Origin: Candidatus Caenarcanum sp.
Lineage (GTDB): Bacteria; Cyanobacteriota; Vampirovibrionia; Gastranaerophilales; UBA9971
NCBI GenBank assembly: GCA_020720345.1
Contig: DYOT01000073.1
Coordinates: forward strand, 1 to 6,499
Length of the DNA stretch: 6,499 bases
Direction: 5' to 3'
Shown here: one piece after another, positions 1 through 5,265 of the stretch
Layout: each line of letters starts with the position of its first letter
Numbering within the stretch: position 1 is the stretch's first letter
Made by a program: the position numbers and the translations under genes
Notes under the pieces: model-generated
Databases searched by the model: none
What the model was told of the DNA's origin: nothing
The model's input: the letters and a program-made list of their open reading frames with translations, nothing else

Positions 1-20
1 TAGAATAAGAGGATTTATTC

Positions 21-2531
21 ATGCCGGATAAAAAAAATTTTTTAACTGTCCACGGGCATTTTTATCAGCCACCCAGAGAAAATCCCTGGCTGGAATCTAT
101 AGAATTACAGGATAGTGCGCTTCCTTACCACGACTGGAACGATAGAATTTCCCATGAATGCTATACTCCAAATTCGGTTTCAAGAATTGTAAATTGTAAA
201 AATCAAGTTATCGATATTGTAAATAACTATGAGCTGATAAGTTTTAATTTTGGACCAACACTCATGTCATGGCTCGAAATAAATGCTCCCAAAACATATG
301 AAAGAATTTTAATTGCTGACAAGAATAGTGCAGAAAAATATTCAGGTCATGGAAATGCGCTTGCACAGGTCTATAATCATATGATTATGCCTCTTTCTAA
401 TGAAAAAGATAAATATACTCAAATGATATGGGGAATAAAGGATTTTCAATATCGTTTTGGCAGGTTTCCTGAAGGAGTCTGGCTTGCTGAAACAGCTGTT
501 GATTATGATACTCTGAAAGTGTTGGCTGACTGCGAAGTGAAATATACCGTACTTTCTCCGTTTCAGGCTCAAAAAACCAGATTTTTTTCTGCCGATGAAA
601 ATTCCTGGCAGGATGTAAGCTGGGGAAATGTCGATCCGGGCAGGGCATATAGATGCTACTTAAAAGATGGCACCGACAGGTATATAGATTTGTTTTTTTA
701 CGATGGTTCGATATCAAAATCAGTCGCATTTGACAGTCTATTAAGAAATGGGGATACTTTTGTATCAAGGCTTAAAGAAGGTATGTCATACGCAAGAAAT
801 TACGACCAGCTTGTAAACATTGCAACAGACGGCGAAAGTTACGGTCATCATACAATGCTTGGAAATATGGCTTTATCTTATGCGCTTAAAAAAAGAATCG
901 AGCTTTCAGGTTTGCAATTAACCAATTATAGTGAATATTTAGAAAAATATCCGCCGGAAATGGAAGTTGAAATTAAGCCTGTTTCTGCGTGGAGCTGTGA
1001 TCATGGCGTGGGCAGATGGATGGATGATTGCGGATGCTCTACAGGAGCTGCTCCGGGCTGGAACCAAAAATGGAGAAAACCTTTAAGGAAAGCGCTTGAC
1101 TGGTTAAGAGACGAATTAATAGTCATTTATGAAAAAAATGCGGCTATGTACTTGAAAGATCCATGGAAAGCCAGAAATCGCTACATAGAAATAATTTTGG
1201 ACAGGGATAAAACAATAATTGAAGCTTTTTGCGCACATGAAGCTATTAAAAAACTTAATCACAGTGAAATTGTAGGCGTTTTAAAACTGCTTGAAATGCA
1301 AAGATATGCCATGCTTATGTATACAAGCTGCGGCTGGTTTTTTTCCGATATCTCTGGAATTGAAACAATACAAATTCTTAAATATGCCGCCAGAGCTATG
1401 CAAATTGCCGAAGAATTTCAGGAAATAGACCTTGAAACGAAATTTCTTCAGCTTTTATCAGAGGCACATAGCAATATCAAAAAGCTTGGTTCCGGTAAAG
1501 ATCTTTATATTAAACTTGTTAAACCTTCTATTATTAGCGTTAAACAGGTTGTGAGCCACTGGGCGATAAGCTCTCTGTTTGAAGAGTATGCAGAAGAAAC
1601 TGATATTTATTGCTACAACATTAAAACAATCGATTATAAAAAAGCTAAAAAAGGTGATACAAAAATTATTATCGGTAGAATCGAAGTAAATTCCAAAGTT
1701 ACTCTCGAACAGCATGATATGATTTTTGCACTGCTTCATTTTGGCGGAGAAGATTTCCACTGCGTAATAAGAGGTTTTGCAGGAAAATCAGAATACAATA
1801 AAATTAAAGAAAGCTTAATTGAAAAATATAATTCTTTGCCTCTTACTGAAGTTATCAGGGGGCTTGACGAATATTTTGGCAAAGAATATTTTACTCTTAA
1901 AAACCTGTTTATCGAGGAAAGACGTAAGATTATCAATATACTTATTGAGGATAAACTGCGTCAATTTGCCAGCACCTATGAAAATCTATATGATGAAGCC
2001 AGAGGGCCTATTATGCAGTTAAATGAACTTGGTCTTCAGATACCGGAAGAATTTAAAATAGCGGCTGAGTATGCTTTAAGCAGCTCTTTCAATAACCTGA
2101 TACAGACTTCTGAGGATATTGAAAATCCTGATCTGCTCCAGTCTGCAATAGATATGAGTAAAGAAGCAAGCAGAATAGGCGTCAAAATAGATACTGAGCC
2201 AACCAGGAAAATTTACAGCGAATACATAACAAAGAAAGTTGAAATTCTTGCTGAAAATAAAAACATAGGAGAATATGAGTCGCTTCTCGAAGTATTGAAT
2301 ATGATTGATAAGCTTGATTTGAAACTTGATCTTTCAGAAGCGCAAAATATTTATTTTAATAATATTTACGCAAAGGTAGCTGATTTTATTGAAGATATAA
2401 AATATTCCAAAAATGTTGCGGATGATAAGCGGTTTATTACAGCTATTATTAATCTGGGAGCAAAGTTGAATTTTACCGTCGAAGAACACATCAGCAGTTT
2501 AAATAAATTAACAGCTCATAACGCAAATTAG
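21..2531 (+). CDS. GH57-family glycoside hydrolase/glucanotransferase-like protein with DUF3536 region
   Basis: This 836-residue protein probably cleaves or transfers alpha-glucan chains (glycogen or another alpha-linked glycan) in the cytoplasm, since no signal peptide is seen. The GH57 hallmarks are in order. They are H11-G-H-F-Y-Q-P-P (region 1), FNFGPTL near residues 75-81 (region 2), G152-V-W-L-A-E157 with E157 as the candidate nucleophile, and T269-D-G-E-S-Y-G-H-H with D270 as the candidate acid/base. The part after about residue 300, starting with W324-S-C-D-H-G-V-G-R-W and C337-G-C339, resembles the DUF3536 region that follows GH57 domains in COG1449-type proteins, and the roughly 800-residue length suits that group. 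The C-terminal third is mostly helical and charged, with no motif I recognise. The ATG is preceded by AAGAGGA at 7-13 with 7-nt spacing, and region 1 begins ten residues in, so the start is secure. The gene ends at a strong terminator 21 nt downstream. The family is confident; the exact substrate (glycogen, trehalose, mannan) is not known. Confidence 0.92.
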   Translation: MPDKKNFLTVHGHFYQPPRENPWLESIELQDSALPYHDWNDRISHECYTPNSVSRIVNCKNQVIDIVNNYELISFNFGPTLMSWLEINAPKTYERILIADKNSAEKYSGHGNALAQVYNHMIMPLSNEKDKYTQMIWGIKDFQYRFGRFPEGVWLAETAVDYDTLKVLADCEVKYTVLSPFQAQKTRFFSADENSWQDVSWGNVDPGRAYRCYLKDGTDRYIDLFFYDGSISKSVAFDSLLRNGDTFVSRLKEGMSYARNYDQLVNIATDGESYGHHTMLGNMALSYALKKRIELSGLQLTNYSEYLEKYPPEMEVEIKPVSAWSCDHGVGRWMDDCGCSTGAAPGWNQKWRKPLRKALDWLRDELIVIYEKNAAMYLKDPWKARNRYIEIILDRDKTIIEAFCAHEAIKKLNHSEIVGVLKLLEMQRYAMLMYTSCGWFFSDISGIETIQILKYAARAMQIAEEFQEIDLETKFLQLLSEAHSNIKKLGSGKDLYIKLVKPSIISVKQVVSHWAISSLFEEYAEETDIYCYNIKTIDYKKAKKGDTKIIIGRIEVNSKVTLEQHDMIFALLHFGGEDFHCVIRGFAGKSEYNKIKESLIEKYNSLPLTEVIRGLDEYFGKEYFTLKNLFIEERRKIINILIEDKLRQFASTYENLYDEARGPIMQLNELGLQIPEEFKIAAEYALSSSFNNLIQTSEDIENPDLLQSAIDMSKEASRIGVKIDTEPTRKIYSEYITKKVEILAENKNIGEYESLLEVLNMIDKLDLKLDLSEAQNIYFNNIYAKVADFIEDIKYSKNVADDKRFITAIINLGAKLNFTVEEHISSLNKLTAHNAN

Positions 2532-2552
2532 AAAGAGTTTACATATAGTTAC

Positions 2553-2584
2553 AAAAAATCCGGTTTCTATTGACCGGATTTTTT
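2553..2584. terminator. Bidirectional rho-independent terminator
   Basis: A perfect 12-bp stem pairs 2553-2564 with 2573-2584 around an 8-nt loop (TTCTATTG). The GC-rich core is TCCGGT/ACCGGA, flanked by A6 on one side and T6 on the other. Either strand therefore gives a hairpin followed by a U-run. It ends the GH57 transcript on the plus strand. It is also the first hairpin with a usable T-run met by minus-strand transcripts coming through the gene that ends at 2667. Confidence 0.88.
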
Positions 2585-2597
2585 AAAGTAGTAATGT

Positions 2598-2618
2598 TAT
2601 ATCACTTGAAGTGATATA
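2598..2618. repeat. 21-nt inverted repeat (operator-like dyad or hairpin)
   Basis: Ten-nucleotide arms (2598-2607 and 2609-2618) are perfectly complementary around a single G at 2608, with core ATCACTT-G-AAGTGAT. As RNA it would fold as an 8-bp stem with a TTGAA loop. It lies outside both flanking terminators, so it is not part of either stem. It may be the first hairpin of the proposed small RNA or a protein-binding site. Confidence 0.6.
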
Positions 2619-2635
2619 TACCCCTCCTTAAGTAA

Positions 2636-2668
2636 TCCCGACCGTTATGAGTCGGGAGTATTTTTTTT
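2636..2668 (+). terminator. Plus-strand rho-independent terminator
   Basis: A 7-bp GC-rich stem pairs TCCCGAC (2636-2642) with GTCGGGA (2651-2657) across the loop CGTTATGA. GTA and then eight T (2661-2668) follow. On the minus strand the same hairpin is followed by TTACTTAAGG, which is not a U-run, so it works only in the plus direction. Its T-run overlaps the TAA stop codon (2669-2667) of the converging minus-strand gene. Confidence 0.72.
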
Positions 2669-2972
2669 ATTTATTGCGAATGCCGTAGACAGATTGATTT
2701 ACAGAAATGTTGATAATGATAACTTCTGCCAGAATTTTTTGAATATTAGGCGGCGATGACCGTAAATATTCCATTGCCATTCTTAACGTCATGTCTTCGT
2801 CGTACCATCTTTTGAAAAATAGAAATGGCTGTTCTAAGATAGAAACATTAAAAGCTTTTGCCTTTTGAATAATAATTTTTGATATTTTTTTCCTTGAATT
2901 GTCGTCAGCTCTTTCCAGGCATGCAACTGCCAGGCTTAGACGAGGGTCTTTGTCATACCATCTCTTAAACAT
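2667..2972 (-). CDS. Small protein of two tandem RWYD-motif repeats, function unknown
   Basis: This 101-residue protein is built from two copies of one unit offset by exactly 51 residues. Copy 1 runs from F2-K-R-W-Y-D-K-D-P-R-L and copy 2 from F53-K-R-W-Y-D-E-D-M-T-L. Matching positions include D9/D60, L12/L63, A15/A66, L19/L70, K28/K79 and I34-I35/I85-I86. Each copy looks like one or two amphipathic helices after the FKRWYD cap. No catalytic motif, signal peptide or membrane segment is seen. I do not recognise a characterised family, although RWYDxDPxLSLA-type proteins are familiar to me as hypothetical proteins of low-GC uncultured bacteria. I chose the ATG at 2972, which has an AGAGG (2990-2986) and a nearer purine run upstream. 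The frame can be extended to a GTG at 3026, but that lies inside an AT-rich inverted repeat and adds residues outside the repeat. It follows the acyltransferase gene by 97 nt on the same strand and may share its transcript. Confidence 0.72.
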   Translation of the reverse strand: MFKRWYDKDPRLSLAVACLERADDNSRKKISKIIIQKAKAFNVSILEQPFLFFKRWYDEDMTLRMAMEYLRSSPPNIQKILAEVIIINISVNQSVYGIRNK

Positions 2973-3012
2973 ACTCTTTCTTCGACCTCTAAAGTTATTT
3001 CGACATTTCTGA

Positions 3013-3035
3013 TATATATATGCCACATATATATA
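3013..3035. repeat. AT-rich inverted repeat upstream of the RWYD gene
   Basis: Arms 3013-3022 and 3026-3035 are perfectly complementary (alternating TA ending in G/C) around CCA. It sits 41 to 63 nt upstream of the ATG at 2972, between the acyltransferase stop and the RWYD start. It could be an operator or an easily melted promoter region. A TTGTTA at 3046-3041 (minus) would be a possible -35, but its spacing to TATATA-type hexamers is not ideal. Alternating TA tracts also arise by chance in this composition. Confidence 0.4.
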
Positions 3036-3069
3036 AAAAATAACAAAAATTTCCGATTTTCAGAAAAAA

Positions 3070-3834
3070 TTATTTTCTAAAATTAAAAAATTTTTTATTA
3101 AAAATTAATTTGGTTGTAATGGGCTCAATGCGTCTTATTAGCGGCAGTTTGTCCTGATAAACCAATTCATAACCATTGAATTCCCCTTTGGAAATATTTT
3201 CAATTTGAGAGTTAGCCAGAGCGGTAAAGTTTTCTTCCAGTTGTCTTGTATATGCTCTTTTATTTGAAATTGTATTTTCAACTGTTATTGGTTCGCCAAC
3301 TTCAATAAAAACTTCCGGCTTGGTCTGTCTTACATAAGTATACTTTGCGGAAACAGGAATTAAGTTAACACCTTTAAGCTTTGTACAAATGTTTGATAAT
3401 CCGCTTTTGAATTTTATAGGTCTGTAATCCGGCGGCATTACTCTCCCTTGCGGGAACATCCATATAGCATTATTTTTGTCATTTAATAGATTTGCAGCAT
3501 AATCTATTGACTTAATGGCTTCGGATGCTGAAGAGGTTTCTATTGAAAATCCTCCTATTCTCGATAACAGGGGAAGCTTGTATAATTCCTGTATCATCAT
3601 ATATAAATTTGCGTCAAAAACTTTTTTGCAAATATAATATGCGACACTGCCATCCCAAAAGCAGCTGTGAGAACCGTAAATAAGGGTTGCATATTTTGGA
3701 TTTTTCATTCTGAAATAATCTTTATTTTTTATGTGGATTGAATAAAAGGTCTTTTCAACCATTCGAAACATTATAGTTTCGATAAGCATAGCCCATAATA
3801 GGTTTTTATTTGCAGTTATTAATGGTTTGTCCAT
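3070..3834 (-). CDS. PlsC-type lysophospholipid acyltransferase (1-acylglycerol-3-phosphate acyltransferase-like)
   Basis: This 254-residue protein is probably a membrane-associated acyltransferase that moves a fatty acyl group from acyl-ACP or acyl-CoA to a lysophospholipid or another hydroxyl acceptor. The catalytic H-x4-D motif is intact as S55-H56-S-C-F-W-D61. Motif III appears as F127-P-Q-G-R131, then R138-P and F142-x-S-G145. Motif IV is L158-I-P-V. Most PlsC enzymes read FPEGTR, so the glutamate is replaced here by Q129, a variation I associate with a divergent subfamily with an FPQG signature. Acceptor specificity should therefore not be assumed to be lysophosphatidate. The length suits the family. 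No long transmembrane helix is clear, but the N-terminal 12-30 region is amphipathic or hydrophobic. The ATG at 3834 has AAAGAG only about 3 nt upstream, a tight spacing. An upstream terminator (3910-3952) separates it from the preceding genes, so it needs its own promoter. Confidence 0.85.
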   Translation of the reverse strand: MDKPLITANKNLLWAMLIETIMFRMVEKTFYSIHIKNKDYFRMKNPKYATLIYGSHSCFWDGSVAYYICKKVFDANLYMMIQELYKLPLLSRIGGFSIETSSASEAIKSIDYAANLLNDKNNAIWMFPQGRVMPPDYRPIKFKSGLSNICTKLKGVNLIPVSAKYTYVRQTKPEVFIEVGEPITVENTISNKRAYTRQLEENFTALANSQIENISKGEFNGYELVYQDKLPLIRRIEPITTKLIFNKKFFNFRK

Positions 3835-3867
3835 AGTCTCTTTAACTAATTAATTAACTCATCTAGA

Positions 3868-3896
3868 AATATTTTGTATATTTTTTTCTTTTTAAA
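3868..3896 (-). promoter_or_regulatory. Tentative promoter for the acyltransferase gene
   Basis: On the minus strand TTTAAA (3896-3891) and AATATT (3873-3868) are 17 nt apart, each matching four of six sigma-70 consensus bases. Transcription would begin near 3861, giving a leader of roughly 27 nt. The site lies between the upstream terminator and the start codon, where a promoter is expected. The match is weak and the region is almost entirely A/T. Confidence 0.28.
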
Positions 3897-3909
3897 CATT
3901 CCCTTCATG

Positions 3910-3952
3910 TGCATTAAAAAGGACAGATTTTAAATCTGTCCTTTTTAATGCA
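3910..3952. terminator. 43-nt perfect palindromic terminator
   Basis: The two 21-nt arms (3910-3930 and 3932-3952) are fully complementary around T3931. The folded RNA would have a GGACAGA/TCTGTCC core and flanking A5/T5 tracts. In the minus direction it stands 17 nt after the stop of the zinc-ribbon gene and ends that transcript. It is symmetric, so it could work on both strands, but no plus-strand gene reads into it. The arms extend past the needed stem with ATTAA/TTAAT and TGC/GCA, which is longer than a minimal terminator. Confidence 0.85.
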
Positions 3953-3968
3953 TTGTATAAAAATTTTC

Positions 3969-4466
3969 TTAATTATGTTTTTTAAACCCGCATCTTGTTT
4001 TATTGGGGTCATTTACATGCATGCCGCTTGCGGGTTTTGTTTCTGATGTTTCATAACTAGTAATTTCTTTTTCTTCTTCAATTATTGGTTTTTTGTCGTA
4101 TTTTGCGGATTCTTTCAGCTCTTGAATAACTTCTTCAACTTTTTTGGAGCATTTTTCACAGCAAACTCCTGAAAAAACAGTTGGTTTGAATTTCTCTCCA
4201 CATAGTTTACATTCGAGGTCAAATAATCCTGTAAAGCCTCTGAGCTTGTTTAATCTGTAGAGCCGTTCTATTTCCTGAACTTTTACACCTGTTGCAATAC
4301 TTATGGATTTTATAGAGCATGATTTTTTATATGATTGCTGAATAGATTGAAGAAAATCAGTGATTTTTTTTATGGTAATTGCTTCAATTTCTTTGCATTC
4401 AGGGCATAGATTGTCCTTTGTGCTGTCAAATAGCTTGCTGCACCTGTTGCAATTTACAAATCCCAT
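3969..4466 (-). CDS. YvyF-like protein: zinc ribbon, helix-turn-helix, zinc ribbon
   Basis: This 165-residue protein has an N-terminal zinc ribbon (C6-x2-C9, C21-x2-C24), a basic helix-turn-helix-like stretch at about 51-75 (SIKSISIATGVKVQEIERLY) and a second zinc ribbon (C86-x2-C89, then C102 or C103 and C106). The tail (about 112-165) is acidic, lysine-rich and probably disordered. The order matches proteins annotated as flagellar operon protein YvyF/TIGR03826 in Firmicutes, whose molecular role is not well established; regulation or chaperoning has been suggested. No flagellar gene is in this window, so the name should be taken as architecture only. The ATG at 4466 has AAGGG (4479-4475) 8 nt upstream. 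It follows the unknown 201-residue gene by 86 nt on the same strand and is closed by the palindromic terminator. Confidence 0.8.
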   Translation of the reverse strand: MGFVNCNRCSKLFDSTKDNLCPECKEIEAITIKKITDFLQSIQQSYKKSCSIKSISIATGVKVQEIERLYRLNKLRGFTGLFDLECKLCGEKFKPTVFSGVCCEKCSKKVEEVIQELKESAKYDKKPIIEEEKEITSYETSETKPASGMHVNDPNKTRCGFKKHN

Positions 4467-4501
4467 TAATTTTACCCTTAATACAAAAGCCTCATGTGTT
4501 T

Positions 4502-4510
4502 AATATATCA
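4502..4510 (-). promoter_or_regulatory. Possible extended -10 promoter for the zinc-ribbon gene
   Basis: On the minus strand TGATATATT (4510-4502) fits the extended -10 form TGnTATAAT with one mismatch. Transcription would begin near 4495, about 29 nt before the start codon and ahead of its ribosome binding site. No convincing -35 is seen, which extended -10 promoters can tolerate. If it is real, the zinc-ribbon gene has its own start in addition to any readthrough from the upstream gene, after which no terminator is visible. Confidence 0.38.
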
Positions 4511-4552
4511 TATTGGAAATTTAAGAGGTAATTTTTAATAAATTATTAATTG

Positions 4553-5158
4553 TTATTGCCATGCGCTTAATAATATTTCAGGATTTTCTGAATTTATTGC
4601 TTCATCTATTTTATATTTCAATTCATCTATTTGATTTTCATTTAAATTTAAAAAATGCTCAACCTGTTCAGGTAATTTAATTTCGCAGGTATATTTTAAA
4701 TTTTTAAAATTGTCGTTTATTATTGCAAACTCTTTATAAATATTTAAATACTGCATAAGCTCAGGAGAAATTCTTGAAGAGCGGTTCAGGTAAAATTTAG
4801 CTGATTTTTCAAATTTTTCTATAAAATTTACAATAATATCAATTTCATTATTATCAAGGTTTTTTTTCTCTTCATCCGGCATTTCAAGAATTAAATTGCC
4901 GGAAATTTCTCTGTTATCATTCTTGTATTTCACGGAAAGATATACTCCCCAAAGTATGCAGCCTAAATAAAAACAAGCGCACAGTTTTATTATTGGAACT
5001 AGTTGTTTTTCCAGTCCGGTAAAAGCAAATTTTTTCTGATGATTATGTTTTAGTTGCGTTATTTGATTTAAATAGTCATATGCGTCAACGGGAAAACCTG
5101 TTGAGAATTTTGAAAATCCCGGATCAAAAGGAACTTTTGGTTTTTCTTCAATCTGCAT
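4553..5158 (-). CDS. Unknown protein with one possible membrane segment
   Basis: I do not recognise this 201-residue protein. Residues 1-52 are polar with several aromatic, proline and glycine residues (VPFDPGF, FSTGFPVDAYDYL). About 53-76 is a hydrophobic, cysteine-containing stretch (LVPIIKLCACFYLGCILWG) that could cross the membrane or pack as a buried helix. From about 95 onward it is charged and helical, rich in Glu, Asn, Lys and Ile, with a possible coiled-coil tendency near 170-190. No catalytic motif is apparent. I chose the ATG at 5158, with a purine-rich AAGAAAAG upstream. The frame stays open to an ATG at 5197 and a TTG at 5221, but the latter overlaps a TATAAT box that probably serves as this gene's promoter. 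It is divergent from the HDOD fusion and upstream of the zinc-ribbon gene, with which it may be co-transcribed. Confidence 0.65.
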   Translation of the reverse strand: MQIEEKPKVPFDPGFSKFSTGFPVDAYDYLNQITQLKHNHQKKFAFTGLEKQLVPIIKLCACFYLGCILWGVYLSVKYKNDNREISGNLILEMPDEEKKNLDNNEIDIIVNFIEKFEKSAKFYLNRSSRISPELMQYLNIYKEFAIINDNFKNLKYTCEIKLPEQVEHFLNLNENQIDELKYKIDEAINSENPEILLSAWQ

Positions 5159-5198
5159 TATCTTTTCTTCTTTTTGCTGAGTATAAATTATAAACATG

Positions 5199-5228
5199 TT
5201 GTGTATTAGCACATACAGCAATTATACT
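5199..5228 (+). promoter_or_regulatory. Possible promoter for the recombinase-like/HDOD gene
   Basis: TTGTGT (5199-5204) and TATACT (5223-5228) are 18 nt apart. The -10 matches five of six consensus bases and the -35 only three. Transcription would begin near 5235, about 31 nt before the start codon. The -10 overlaps the minus-strand TATAAT at 5221-5226, so polymerases for the two divergent genes would compete for the same site. A short dyad TGTG-N6-CACA (5200-5213) lies within the spacer. Confidence 0.35.
5221..5226 (-). promoter_or_regulatory. -10 box for the 201-residue unknown gene
   Basis: A perfect TATAAT lies on the minus strand at 5226-5221, placing transcription start near 5214 and giving a leader of about 56 nt to the ATG at 5158. 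A CTGAAA about 19 nt upstream is a poor -35. Another TATAAT lies closer to the gene (within TTTATAATTTATAC, about 5193-5180) with no good -35 either, so which one is used is uncertain. Confidence 0.38.
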
Positions 5229-5265
5229 ATTAATTAGTTAATAATTTTCAGGTTTGTTCTAAAGC

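Larger units (their letters stand above)
2598..2668 (+). ncRNA. Candidate small RNA: two hairpins with an exposed C/U-rich segment
   Basis: Between the GH57 terminator and the converging gene there is a compact structured stretch. It has a 5' hairpin (2598-2618), then an apparently unpaired stretch at 2619-2635 containing CCCCTCCTTA (2621-2630), then a plus-oriented terminator hairpin with a run of eight T. A second plus-strand terminator only about 75 nt after the first is what an independent short transcript would show. The CCUCCUU core matches the anti-Shine-Dalgarno sequence of 16S rRNA and could pair with ribosome binding sites. The hairpin / CU-rich linker / terminator order recalls cyanobacterial Yfr1, but the exact Yfr1 core sequence is absent. 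I found no convincing promoter. A TTGACC at 2570-2575 has no good -10 at the right distance, so the RNA could instead be processed from readthrough. Tandem backup terminators are the simpler alternative. Confidence 0.3.

Noticed and set aside
342..768. Minus-strand open frames antisense to the GH57 gene
   Set aside because: They overlap the catalytic core of a well-supported plus-strand gene, have no recognisable domain, and their composition is what a shadow of the real frame gives.
1458..2022. Further open frames on both strands inside the GH57 C-terminal third
   Set aside because: They are short, overlap each other and the real gene, and their products (for example Phe/Ile-rich stretches) look like translation of antisense AT-rich sequence.
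2594..2614. Six-codon ATG frame in the gap after the GH57 gene
   Set aside because: It is too short, has no ribosome binding site and lies within an inverted repeat.
2621..2631. Strong Shine-Dalgarno-like TTAAGGAGGGG on the minus strand
   Set aside because: No ATG lies within reach downstream, and the only nearby GTG is followed by a stop after one codon, so it does not start a gene. The plus-strand reading as an anti-SD segment is the more useful one.
2973..3026. GTG-initiated N-terminal extension of the RWYD protein
   Set aside because: The extension lies partly in an AT-rich inverted repeat and has no matching repeat sequence. The ATG at 2972 starts exactly at repeat copy 1.
3842..5241. 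Shared 12-mer TTAATTAGTTAA upstream of the acyltransferase (3853-3842, minus) and of the HDOD fusion (5230-5241, plus)
   Set aside because: Eleven of the twelve bases are A or T, and in a sequence this AT-rich several 12-base matches are expected by chance, so a shared operator is not supported.
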